From contig JAJPCT020000022.1 of the NCBI GenBank assembly GCA_021323375.2, forward strand, positions 38,411-102,410: a stretch of DNA of 64,000 nt. Reading direction: 5' to 3'. The notes below the pieces were generated by a model, which was given only the letters and a program-made list of their open reading frames with translations, was not told the origin of the DNA and did not search any database. Source of the stretch: Candidatus Wolframiiraptor gerlachensis. GTDB lineage: Archaea > Thermoproteota > Nitrososphaeria_A > Caldarchaeales > Wolframiiraptoraceae. A program made the position numbers and the translations under genes. The number at the start of each line of letters is the position of its first letter. The stretch's first letter is position 1. Shown here one piece after another: positions 8,259-16,917 of this stretch.

Positions 8259-10136
8259 TTAGAACTCGAACTCGTATGTTCGAGTTCTTACAGCTCCCTG
8301 CATGATTGGGTAGAGCTTGGCTAGCGCCTCATCCAGCCCAAGCTCCATCAGCTTCTGCGGAGTTGGTATGCCGTTCTCATCCCAACCTCTCAGCTCATAA
8401 TATGTTTTAAGCAACTCGGCGAACTTCTCCCTATCCAAGGTTATTCCCTTGGTCTCTCCCTCCGGCACCGGGTCCTCGAAATCCCTTGCCGGGAGGGTGT
8501 CATCCTTCGCGCATACCCTCTTCCTGAGGTAGGCGATGACCCTTACCAAGTTCCAGACCCTCTCGGAGCACTTGAGAAGATCATCCAGAGTCGTCTCCCT
8601 ACCGGTAACCGCGGAATAAGCCTCCGCATAGATGTTTGGGTCGATCTTCAGCTCAACCCATGGAAGCCTGCATACTCCAAGCATGTCGAATAATGGCCTG
8701 ATGTGCTGGAGGTAGATCACCTTCTCAGCCTTATCGCGGCTATAGCTCGCCCGCCCAACTTCGACATCATATGTTATCGCCCAAGACCGATTATGATGTG
8801 CTCCTATATCGCACGTAGCGTAGCTAAGGGCCATTGCCGTGGCGGCCCTATGATCATATGCACTTATCTCGAGGCCCTTCACATGCATCGCGAACCTCTC
8901 TGAGCCCCGCTTAACATAGCTCGCGACAGCCTTAACGCCCTGTGCTAGGAGGCTCCCTATCCCCCTCCTATAAGCTATCATCTCTATGAGCTGATAGATC
9001 TTCTCGGCTTCCCCCCATGAGATCTCGAAGCCGAGCTCATCCTTGGTTATCAAGCCCCTCTGGAAACACTCTATCAAGAATGCTATAACGGATCCCGTGC
9101 TTATCGTGTCGATGCCATAGTAGTCGCAAAGGTAATTCGCTTTAGCAACCTCCTGAAGCGTCCTTAACCCGAGGTTTGAGCCCAGCATCCCGAGGTTCTC
9201 GTAATCAACGACCACGAAGTCGTCATCAATTCTTAGCGTATGGCCGCATGGTATTATGCAGTTTGCGCAAGCGGAGACATAGACCTGAGACTCGTGGACG
9301 GCTCTCCCGGAGATCGCGTCAGCATACTCGTAGACGGTCTTCTGGAAGTTGTATGTTGGGAGGGCCTCCACGCCATTAGCCCATTCAACAGTCATGTTCG
9401 TCCCATACTTCATCCAGCTATCATATGCTGGGCTCGACCTAACCTCTTCCATAAGCCTCCTATTCACCTCTCTAAGCCTCTCAGGGTCTGCGACATCTAC
9501 GGATCCGCTTCCTCGAGCCACGATCGCCTTGAGGTTCTTGCTGCCCATCACCGCACCCATCCCCGTCCTCCCAGCCTGTGAGTGCCTCCGCTCCCTAAGC
9601 CCCCAATCCACGTTTATCGAGGCATAGACCACCATCTTCTCACCCGCAACCCCTATCGTCGCTATCGAGCAGTCTCCATACCTCTCTCGAAGCACGCGGT
9701 CGGCATCCTTCGAGCTCATCCCCCATAGGCTTGGATCCTCGACCACCTCGACACGCCCATCATCGACTAGGAGGTAGCTCGGTGCATTAGCCCTACCCCT
9801 TATCACCAGCGCATCTATGCCAGCCCTCCTCATCATATAGCCGAGGTATCCGCCGACACTGCTATCTCCATATATGCCAGTCTGGGGGCTTATTGCCGCG
9901 AAGCTCGTCTTGCATCCGCCGAGAAAGCCCGTCGCCGCCAACGGGCCCGTCGCAACCACAAGAACATTTGATGGATGGGTTCCATGAATTATCTCATTAA
10001 GATTCTCGAAGATTATCTGCGCACACCAGCCCCTCCCGCCAATGAAGTCCCTAATCAGCCTCTCATCAGGATCATAGGTACGCACCCTACCCTCCGTCAG
10101 ATCTATCTCAGCTATCCTGCCATAGCCATGCATCAT
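8259..10136 (-). CDS. aor: Tungsten-dependent aldehyde:ferredoxin oxidoreductase
   Basis: A 625-residue enzyme of the AOR family. These use a bis-pterin tungsten cofactor and a [4Fe-4S] cluster to oxidise aldehydes to acids while reducing ferredoxin in the cytoplasm. The N-terminus (F-I-G-G-R-G-W, then G-P-L-A-A-T-G) binds the pterin. The cluster cysteines are C-A-N-C-I-I-P-C near 287-297 and a distant G-V-C-R near 490, equivalent to C288/C291/C295/C494 of the Pyrococcus enzyme. M-G-S-K-N-L-K-A-I is a further family signature. Substrate range cannot be told from sequence. A tungstate transporter lies at 51-53 kb. The gene is monocistronic. Confidence 0.93.
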   Translation of the reverse strand: MMHGYGRIAEIDLTEGRVRTYDPDERLIRDFIGGRGWCAQIIFENLNEIIHGTHPSNVLVVATGPLAATGFLGGCKTSFAAISPQTGIYGDSSVGGYLGYMMRRAGIDALVIRGRANAPSYLLVDDGRVEVVEDPSLWGMSSKDADRVLRERYGDCSIATIGVAGEKMVVYASINVDWGLRERRHSQAGRTGMGAVMGSKNLKAIVARGSGSVDVADPERLREVNRRLMEEVRSSPAYDSWMKYGTNMTVEWANGVEALPTYNFQKTVYEYADAISGRAVHESQVYVSACANCIIPCGHTLRIDDDFVVVDYENLGMLGSNLGLRTLQEVAKANYLCDYYGIDTISTGSVIAFLIECFQRGLITKDELGFEISWGEAEKIYQLIEMIAYRRGIGSLLAQGVKAVASYVKRGSERFAMHVKGLEISAYDHRAATAMALSYATCDIGAHHNRSWAITYDVEVGRASYSRDKAEKVIYLQHIRPLFDMLGVCRLPWVELKIDPNIYAEAYSAVTGRETTLDDLLKCSERVWNLVRVIAYLRKRVCAKDDTLPARDFEDPVPEGETKGITLDREKFAELLKTYYELRGWDENGIPTPQKLMELGLDEALAKLYPIMQGAVRTRTYEFEF

Positions 10137-10421
10137 TGATGGTCCGCCAAGGTAAACAATATCCCCCTAATTAATTTATTGCCTCGCATACCATGGGCTT
10201 AACATCGGCATAGATTTCCCCTAAATTGTTAGGGGGGAGGTTTCCGCCTAGCTTTGTCTTCTCTCCGCCATCAAGACCATAGGTTGTATAGGTCTCTGCC
10301 CTCCACCTATCAGCATCCGTGATCATTAATTAATATCCTTTTATAGAGTGTTTTTGCCATTTTCGGGATGGTCCTCAATGAATAAGGGGAGGGCTCGTAT
10401 TGGAGGTATGTGTGGGTGTGG

Positions 10422-11253
10422 ATGGCTAGGGTTTATTATGTTGATGTGGCGATTCCCGCTGACAAGAAGAGGGGGAGGCATAAGACGCATGCGGTCTTTG
10501 ATGGGGGCAGGGTTTTCAGGGTCAAGAAGCTGACGGAACTTGAGGGTGCCAGCGAGATATCTGCTAAAGGATATTGCCAAGCTGAAGAGGCTGAGGATGG
10601 AGAATAATATGAGGAAGAGTGATGAGAATGATGCAATGCTACTTGTACAGATTCTAAAGGAGACATTTAGGTCGTTAATTATCAAGGAACTAGAGCTTAA
10701 AATGAAGATGAGACCATTAGTGAAAGAATATGAGAAAATCATGCGTTAGAGAAGAAGATTGACGACACTAATAAAACACGGCTTCGACTACAACTTCAAA
10801 GAGTCAATAAGACTTATGAATGTAGCTAGAATAAGGATTTCTGGAAAGATTGCTAGTCAGATAGCCATCCTTCATATACTTCATAATATACGAAGAAGTT
10901 TATAAGAAGGCTTGTAAAATTCTCGGTCTCAAGGAATAACGCTGAACGCGCAATCCTAGCAATAGAACTACCGCTTCATCTACCACTAGTAAGACTGAAA
11001 GGGCGATATAATCATAGACTGAGAAGGCATATCGCAAGGCTTGCAACAAGCCTTTACAAAAAAAAATGTTAGTTAGTTAGTTTTAGAAAGAACATAAGAT
11101 TTTTCGAATGAGATTGCAGAAGTTAGTAATCGCCTGCCAAAGAAGCAGACAATAGTCGGATTAGAACTACTCATTTTGAAAGCACTGCGAGTAGCATATC
11201 TTATGACTGTGAAGCCGCTGGCGGCGAGTAGTAAAAGCCATAAAGGCCGGTAA
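10422..11253 (+). pseudogene. IS110-like transposase remnant B
   Basis: It starts at ATG with Y-Y-V-D-V-A-I-P-A-D and a clean T-H-A-V-F-D-G-G segment. A deletion near 10555 relative to copy A fuses it to the K-L-K-R-L-R-M-E-N-N ... K-S-D-E-N-D-A-M-L-L block, the IS110 KTDxxDA-like motif, here with the expected D-A intact. Further stops occur near 10747. The C-terminal part is intact: P-K-K-Q-T-I-V, then L-L-I-L-K-A-L-R-V-A-Y, ending at TAA 11251-11253 inside the structured repeat. The two remnants are mutually complementary and allow a consensus protein to be rebuilt. Confidence 0.5.
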
Positions 11254-11350
11254 GGTCGTTGCCGGCATCCCAGCATGGAAGATCCCATGAATTCATGTAT
11301 GGTTTTAGGTTTGATACCTGCCGGCTTTTTATAGTTATGAAGACCGCCAG
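11218..11350 (+). repeat. Structured repeat, copy B
   Basis: The outer stem is CTGGCGG/CCGCCAG; compared with copy A (CTGGCC/GGCCAG), both sides changed together. The main stem left arm GCCATAAAGGCCGG pairs with CCGGCTTTTTAT on the right, with some decay. The interior carries a CATGAATTCATG palindrome unlike the interiors of the other copies. Confidence 0.6.
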
Positions 11351-11490
11351 CCCACCCCGCTTTTAACCTTTTATTAGTAAGGCTTTTCACGACCTACAAC
11401 GTTTAAAGGCCCTCCTCGACAAAGTACTAGTAATTCAATTTTCCCAAAACGCCTAAAGCTGGAAAATGATCAAATTAAAGAATTCTCATG

Positions 11491-11793
11491 CTATCTCATG
11501 GAGCATTGGCAGGGTTTTGAGCCGCAGGCCGGGCATCCCGACCCATATCTGGCTAAAACAGCGTCCTCAAGATCTATTCCAACCACGTTGCAGAAGCTGA
11601 GAAGCCATGCGAGGAGATCTGCAACCTCGCATTCAAGACCCTTCCTATCATTCTTGAGGAAGGCATCCGCCACCTCTCCAGCTTCCGAGAGCATCCAGAG
11701 AAGCGTCTTTTCAGCACCCCTCCGACTATCACGATCAAGGTAGGTCTCAGCCATGAGTCTTTGAAGATCCCTCAACCTCATGTCAGCGATCAA
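11491..11793 (-). CDS. MazG-family nucleotide pyrophosphohydrolase
   Basis: A 100-residue single MazG helical domain. E-A-G-E-V and E-V-A-D-L-L-A-W-L, with their E-x2-E/E-x2-D metal ligands, are present at about residues 37-75. The C-terminus has C-P-A-C and C-Q-C and probably binds zinc, a common addition in small archaeal MazG proteins. The family hydrolyses NTPs or modified dNTPs to NMP and PPi. A start at the internal ATG five codons later is possible. It lies just downstream of the ROK kinase on the same strand. Confidence 0.8.
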   Translation of the reverse strand: MIADMRLRDLQRLMAETYLDRDSRRGAEKTLLWMLSEAGEVADAFLKNDRKGLECEVADLLAWLLSFCNVVGIDLEDAVLARYGSGCPACGSKPCQCSMR

Positions 11794-11831
11794 GATCTAG
11801 CATGGCTCTAAAAAACTTAGCTTCAAGGCCG

Positions 11832-12809
11832 TTATCTCACCCCCTGAGCAAGGGTTTGAGGCGGGTTCGAGGCTAGGGCTATCGCGCCATATAAAACAAC
11901 ATCACCTCCAAGCGGCGTGATTATTATCTTAGGAGCCCTATTCGCAGTATATCCCCCTATGTTCGCTATTATCGGCTTGAGCACCAGCTCCAGGTTATTC
12001 AGCGCGATCGAGCCACCGACGGTAATCAGCTCCGGATCATAGAGCGTGTTGACATTGGCGAAGCCTATAGCATTCAGCCTGCCAACCTCCTCGATGATCT
12101 TGAGAGCCCCCTTATCACCCCTCCTTGCCAACTCGAAGAGTGACTTGGGGGTCAGTTCGCCCCTCCCTACAAGATCCTCCACCAATGTTCCGCAGAAATA
12201 ATCCGGCCTGCTCTCGATCAGATATTTAGCGAGCTTCGGTATCCCAGAGCCTGAGCAGTATGCCTCCCGATGTCCTCTACCACCACAGTTGCATGCTAGC
12301 CTCTCCTCGAAGTCTATCACCATATGCCCTATCTCAGCGGCGTTTCCATCCTTTCCAATTAGGGGGATGCCATCCACGACCACTCCTCCACCGATGCCCG
12401 AGCTGAGTGTTATGTAAGCGAGGTTCTTCAACCCCCTGCCGGCCCCAAAGACCCATTCTCCCAAGGCCGCGGTCGTGCAGTCATTAAGCAGGTAGACTGG
12501 AACCCTGAACATATCCCGGAGGGTCTCGACTATATGCACATTCTTGAATGGGACGTTCGGCGGGTTAAGTATCACACCCCTCCAGCAATCAAGAGGCCCT
12601 ATCGAGCCTATTCCAATAGCTCTAACCTTATCCAAGTCGTTCGCCGAGACCATTCTTATCAGGCGGATAAACTGCTGGATTACATCATCCGGGGACTCTG
12701 ATTGAACAGTCTTCTCCTCAACCCTCCTGAGAATCCCGGATTCAATGTTGCCCAGCGCCGCCCGAATATTCGTCGCGCCCAGATCTACACCAATAACAAG
12801 CCCCGGCAT
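11832..12809 (-). CDS. ROK-family sugar kinase (probable glucokinase)
   Basis: A 325-residue ASKHA-fold kinase. The phosphate-1 motif is G-V-D-L-G-A-T-N near the N-terminus. The catalytic Asp is in L-N-D-C-T near residue 110. The ROK zinc site is C-N-C-G-G-R-G-H-R-E-A-Y-C near 180. E-I-G-H-M-V of the substrate site precedes it, and the adenosine motif G-G-S-I-A is near the C-terminus. It phosphorylates a hexose with ATP, and archaeal homologues are mostly broad hexokinases or glucokinases. Substrate is inferred. With the phosphoglucose/phosphomannose isomerase at 57.8 kb it could feed glycolysis and sugar-nucleotide synthesis. Confidence 0.85.
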   Translation of the reverse strand: MPGLVIGVDLGATNIRAALGNIESGILRRVEEKTVQSESPDDVIQQFIRLIRMVSANDLDKVRAIGIGSIGPLDCWRGVILNPPNVPFKNVHIVETLRDMFRVPVYLLNDCTTAALGEWVFGAGRGLKNLAYITLSSGIGGGVVVDGIPLIGKDGNAAEIGHMVIDFEERLACNCGGRGHREAYCSGSGIPKLAKYLIESRPDYFCGTLVEDLVGRGELTPKSLFELARRGDKGALKIIEEVGRLNAIGFANVNTLYDPELITVGGSIALNNLELVLKPIIANIGGYTANRAPKIIITPLGGDVVLYGAIALASNPPQTLAQGVR

Positions 12810-12983
12810 ACTCGGAATCAGGAATCAAACTCGCAGCCCTAAACTTTTACACCCCACTAGAATCCTCTCATAAGGCCGCAAAGCAGCTCCTTCAAGCTTA
12901 AGAGAAGAACTCTAGGATGGAAGCTCAATGTAAGTTTGTTCCACCCTTGAAACCTTGATTGTTTGTAAGAGTTGTAAGCTGGT

Positions 12984-13460
12984 TTAGACCCTCCTTCCTC
13001 TTCTTCCACCCTTTCTCCTGACCGAGTCATGGGGTATTGGTGTCACGTCCTCTATCCTCCCGATTATTACTCCTGATCTCGCGATCGCCCTGATAGCTGC
13101 CTGTGTTCCCGGCCCCGGGGTCTTCGCCTTAACCCCTCCAGGTGCCCTCACCCTTATGTGGACAGCCTCTATACCCTTTTGCTTCGCTATCTCCATCACA
13201 TAGCTCGCGGCCCTTGTCGCAGCATATGGTGTCGGCTCAAGCCTTCCAGCATCCACGAACATGCCGCCGGAGGCCCTGGCAATCGTCTCGGCGCCGGTAA
13301 GATCTGTCAAGTGGACGATAATGTTGTTATAGCTCGAGTATATGTGGACGATACCCCATTTAAGGGTCTTCTTGGGCGCTGTAGCTACTGCCCTCTCAGC
13401 TTCCTGAGCTTCCTTCTCCTCCGGCTTCTTCTCAACCTCTTCCGCCTGAGCGCTGCTCAT
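12984..13460 (-). CDS. rps11: 30S ribosomal protein uS11
   Basis: A 158-residue protein. After a charged Glu/Lys/Ala leader of ~30 residues, the uS11 core is complete: [25 protein letters not shown], the R-A-P-G-G and [11 protein letters not shown] loop, D-V-T-P-I-P-H-D and a terminal [10 protein letters not shown]. It binds the 16S rRNA platform. It stands alone, without S13, S4 and RNA polymerase subunit D, which flank it in most archaeal genomes. A TATA-like TTAAATAT lies upstream near 13490. The acidic leader is longer than usual. Confidence 0.97.
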   Translation of the reverse strand: MSSAQAEEVEKKPEEKEAQEAERAVATAPKKTLKWGIVHIYSSYNNIIVHLTDLTGAETIARASGGMFVDAGRLEPTPYAATRAASYVMEIAKQKGIEAVHIRVRAPGGVKAKTPGPGTQAAIRAIARSGVIIGRIEDVTPIPHDSVRRKGGRRGRRV

Positions 13461-13564
13461 TCTGGGGGCTAGTTGGAGACGCCATATTTAAGACTTCATC
13501 CCCCCTCAAGTGTCCCCGCATCATTTATTACTACGCTATAGCGGCTTTCAGCTAAGTAGGAGGA

Positions 13565-15088
13565 ATGACTGAAAGGCTTTACCTGCCCGATTTACTGGCG
13601 ATTCAGCTTAAGTCCGTGGTGCATCTAGTTGAGAGTGGGCTTCTTAAGGAGGGGAAGGTCCTCATACACCGCGGTCTCGTGGCGGAGGCGGAGAGGCTGG
13701 CCTCCGAGGGAGATACACTGGCCCTCGAGGGGCTTGAGAAGCTGGCAACCGCCTGCAGGGCCGCGGGCATAGTTATCGAATATGTTGGGGCGAGCTCTAA
13801 TGGTGATCGGCTAGCGATCCTCGAGGAGGCGAGGAAGAGGGGCGCCAGCCTCGTGACATGCGACCCAATCACGGCCAAGATGGCCTCATCGCTGGGGGTT
13901 GAGGTGCTTTATGAGATGCCGCCGCCCCCATTCCGCATTCAGGAAGTCTTCACAGATGAAGTTATGAGCTTGCATCTAAAGGGGGGACTTCCGCCTAGGG
14001 TTAAACGGGGCTCGCCGAGAAGCTGGAGGCTCGAGGAGATACTGGATAAGCCGGTCACGAGGGAGGAGATGGAGCTAACCCTCGCCTATCTAATGAGGGA
14101 GGCTTACACGTCGCTGGGAACGGATGCCTTCCTTGAGGTCGATAAGCCAGCCGTCAAGATATTCCAGCTAAGGGACTTCAGGATCGTGGCCACTAGGCCG
14201 CCGTTCTCAGACGGCTTCGAGCTCACGATAGTCAAGCCGAAGATCAGGAGAAGGCTCGCGGACTACAGCCTACCGATGAAGGTTATCGAGAGGCTGGAGA
14301 CGCAGGCGGAGGGGATACTAATAGCTGGGCCGCCTGGGATGGGCAAGTCGACCTTCGCGCAGGCCCTCGCCGAGCATTATAAGTCGCTGAACAAGATTGT
14401 TAAGACTATTGAGAGCCCGCGAGACCTCCAGGTGTCGCCCGAGATAACCCAGTACTCGAAGGCTGCCTCGAGGCATAACGAGCTTCATGATGTCCTTCTG
14501 CTGAGCAGGCCCGATTACACGATCTTTGATGAGATACGTGGGCCCGAGGACTTCGACCTCTTCATAGACCTGAGGCTCGCCGGGATAGGGATGATAGGTG
14601 TTATACATGCGACAACGCCGATAGATGCTATTCAGAGGATAGCGAATAGAATAGACTTGGGCATGCTGCCGTCAGTAATAGACACGGTCATATTCATGGA
14701 TAAGGGTGAGGTAGAGAAAATATACTCCCTCGAGATGACAGTTAAGGTGCCAGCCGGTCTGAAGAAGGAGGATCTCGCGAGGCCAACGGTGATTGTCAAG
14801 GACTTCCTGACCGATGAGCCGAAATTCGAGCTCTACGTCTTTGGTGAGAGGAACTTCGTGGTGCCGATAAAGAAAGAGGCGCGCGGAGAGGCCATGAGCA
14901 GGCCAGCATTCAAGATCACGAGCCTGCTCCAAGAATACATACCGGACTTCAGGATCGAGGAGGACAAGAACGTCATAAGGCTATACATCCCGGAGCAATA
15001 CTACAGGATATATATCAAGAAATGCCAGAACAAGCTCCTTAAGATCGCGAGAAAATACAGGATAAACATCGAGGCGTATCCGAGCTAA
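13565..15088 (+). CDS. PIN domain-ATPase-KH domain protein
   Basis: A 507-residue protein of an archaeal family. It has an N-terminal PIN nuclease domain (about 1-130; A-x-R-G-A-S-L-V-T-C-D late motif), a central PilT/VirB11-type ATPase (Walker A A-G-P-P-G-M-G-K-S-T near 256; D-E-I-R-G-P-E Walker B region near 322) and a C-terminal KH-like RNA-binding region (about 450-507). This combination suggests ATP-driven RNA handling, but the exact role is unknown. AGGAGG ends two bases before the ATG. It is divergent from rps11 and they share the short intergenic region. Confidence 0.85.
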   Translation: MTERLYLPDLLAIQLKSVVHLVESGLLKEGKVLIHRGLVAEAERLASEGDTLALEGLEKLATACRAAGIVIEYVGASSNGDRLAILEEARKRGASLVTCDPITAKMASSLGVEVLYEMPPPPFRIQEVFTDEVMSLHLKGGLPPRVKRGSPRSWRLEEILDKPVTREEMELTLAYLMREAYTSLGTDAFLEVDKPAVKIFQLRDFRIVATRPPFSDGFELTIVKPKIRRRLADYSLPMKVIERLETQAEGILIAGPPGMGKSTFAQALAEHYKSLNKIVKTIESPRDLQVSPEITQYSKAASRHNELHDVLLLSRPDYTIFDEIRGPEDFDLFIDLRLAGIGMIGVIHATTPIDAIQRIANRIDLGMLPSVIDTVIFMDKGEVEKIYSLEMTVKVPAGLKKEDLARPTVIVKDFLTDEPKFELYVFGERNFVVPIKKEARGEAMSRPAFKITSLLQEYIPDFRIEEDKNVIRLYIPEQYYRIYIKKCQNKLLKIARKYRINIEAYPS

Positions 15089-15107
15089 GCCTATCCCCAA
15101 TAGACTA

Positions 15108-16238
15108 TTAGACTCTTCTTCCGGGGAGCGGGTATCTTCCGTGTTTTCTCGCCTTATCAACCATTGTGAATATGTTCTCCACCTTCACATTCATGTGAAG
15201 CGAGTTGCTGGATGTAAGTATGAATCCACCGCCCTCCGCCGCCGCATCTATACATCTCCTAACATCTCTCCTCACATCCTCCGTCCCATAGGAAAGGACG
15301 TACTTGCAATCAACATTCCCCATTACACATATCCTGTCCCCATATCTCCTCTTAACATCTCCCATATCCATGACGCCGGGCTCCATTGGGTGTAGCGCCG
15401 AGATACTCGTATTTACTATGTCATCTAGGATGGTGTAGAGATTTCCATCAGAATGCTTCAGAAACAGGAATCCCATATCTCTTGCCTATATTGACAATAG
15501 CCTTCAAGTATGGGAGCTCATACTCCCTAAACATTATTGGGTTCATGAATGGGCCATTTTCCCCAGCATAGTTATCCGTAACCCATAGCGCATCTACACC
15601 AACCTCCGCCATCGCCTTAGCATAGCTTTGACAGGCTCTTGCTAACTTATCCAATAGATTTCTCGCGAGGAAGGGCCTATTGAAAGTCTAGAAGGATCTT
15701 GTCAATACCTCCCCTAACTTGGAAGGCGAAGTGCCAGCCACTATGGCATTGCCCTATCATAACGATACGATATCCTCCCCCCTTACACTCCTCATTATTC
15801 GCTCCATCATCTCGTAGATATCGGGATGGAAGGCATTAGGCGGCTCATAGGATTCCAGATCCTCCGGCGTTTTCACCACACCATCCACAAAGAAGGTTGT
15901 CCTGCTTCTCTGATTCGCCTGCATCACCCTACCCTAATGATCAACGTACCTATCCTTATCGACATATCTCGGCTTATAATCTCTAGGCGTTAAAGAATAG
16001 TCTGATAGCACGACAGCGGCATCGAAGTCAAGCTTCTTGCACGCCTCAACCAACAATAACCTATAGGTTATCGCTTAATCCCAGCTGGTACTGCCGCAGC
16101 CGTAGTGTAGACCTGACTCATAATAGGTCTACCAAGAACCTGCTCAACTATAGGAGGATCAAGCGCGAAATCTGTTATAGGGACATAATCTGGCTCGCCC
16201 AGCTCAAGAGCCCTGAAAAAGCGCTCCTTATGATTCAT
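15108..16238 (-). pseudogene. Broken uroporphyrinogen decarboxylase-family gene
   Basis: The minus strand reads as a URO-D superfamily TIM barrel in pieces. It starts with an ATG at 16238 (N-H-K-E-R-F-F-R-A-L-E, typical of the family opening). A stop and frame shift come near 16075, then stops near 15940 and 15755 and again near 15690. A piece with W-V-T-D-N-Y-A-G-E follows, and after a final frame shift near 15470 the C-terminal H-S-D-G-N-L, V-M-G-N-V-D-C and S-S-N-S-L-H segments. The family includes corrinoid or methylcobamide methyltransferases as well as HemE. At least five lesions make it non-functional. Confidence 0.8.
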
Positions 16239-16330
16239 TGTAAGATACGCATATCTTGGTCTAGATAAATAGTTTTATGGCCGGGAAGGTGGAAAGATTA
16301 AAAGCCGAGAATGAATTAGTTTTCTCATTG

Positions 16331-16386
16331 GGGGATGAGGCAGCCGCTCCAGACTGAACTGTGATGCAGGAAGAGCCGGGCCGACC
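16331..16386 (+). ncRNA. Candidate C/D-box sRNA (weak)
   Basis: In the gap between two broken genes, a TTGGG/CCCAA terminal stem flanks a C-like box (GGATGAGG), a perfect D' box CTGA at 16354-16357, a C'-like TGATGC at 16362-16367 and a D-like CCGA at 16381-16384. The two inter-box guides are about 13 nt. The order and spacing are those of archaeal C/D guides, but three of the four boxes deviate from consensus. Confidence 0.25.
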
Positions 16387-16407
16387 CAAATATTCTCACT
16401 AAACTGG

Positions 16408-16883
16408 TTATGCTCTTGCTTGGCGTTTCTTTTGATACGTCCTAATTATTTCATTGTAGTCTTCTTCGCTTATCCTCTTTGTCGATCCCATGAATGCCCT
16501 CATTGGGTTCCTGAACCTCCTGAGGAATGAGAGCCTGTTATGTATTTCTGTTGGCGAAATTGCTATCTCCCACACCTCCGCCTCCTTGAAGCCCATCGCA
16601 TATTGGAACGCGTTTGATAGTTCTCCGATTACATGGAATCTCTGTTCCTCCGTTATTGGGTGAGCTGGCCCAGCTAATATTCCCTCACCATGAACCCCTT
16701 TCTCTTGGCTTCTGCGATGTAGAAGATTACTTTGTCGCCCTTCTCGAGCCTCCTGAGATTTGGGGGCTCTAACATTCAGCGACCGGAACCTGTTTTCATC
16801 CTGTTTGATAGGACCTCGCTCGCGGGTGCAATTCTTCCCATATGCACATGATCCTTCACAAGGAAGACCCAATAGTTGACCAT
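16408..16883 (-). pseudogene. Frameshifted EVE-domain gene
   Basis: The minus strand contains an EVE/ASCH-type domain in three frames. From ATG 16883 it reads M-V-N-Y-W-V-F-L-V-K-D-H and stops. One frame over it reads L-R-R-L-E-K-G-D-K-V-I-F-Y-I-A-E-A-K, the hallmark EVE segment. A further shift gives G-P-A-H-P-I-T-E-E-Q-R-F to the C-terminus. EVE proteins bind modified bases in DNA or RNA. A single 154-residue frame spans most of the interval, but its N-terminal half is out of frame and is not a real protein. Two frame shifts are needed, unless there is a sequencing error. Confidence 0.75.
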
Positions 16884-16917
16884 GCTCTATGCATGGGATC
16901 TCAATCTTATAAGAGAG

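Larger units (their letters stand above)
10355..11350 (+). mobile_element. Decayed IS110-like insertion element, copy B
   Basis: Second copy of the element at 2422-3496, with the same leader, the same broken transposase order and the same terminal structured repeat. The copies have diverged substantially, so neither insertion is recent. Boundaries are set by where similarity between the copies starts and stops. Confidence 0.5.

Noticed and set aside
10341..10742. A 133-codon open frame on the minus strand, rich in Ser, Leu and Ile.
   Set aside because: It is the mirror of the transposase remnant and has no recognisable features.
11073..11390. Minus-strand frame across structured repeat B.
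   Set aside because: It covers the transposase C-terminus and repeat in antisense and has no similar frame kept intact in copies A or C.
16408..16872. Treating the 154-codon frame as an intact protein.
   Set aside because: Its first half is out of frame with the EVE domain, which is readable in the other two frames.
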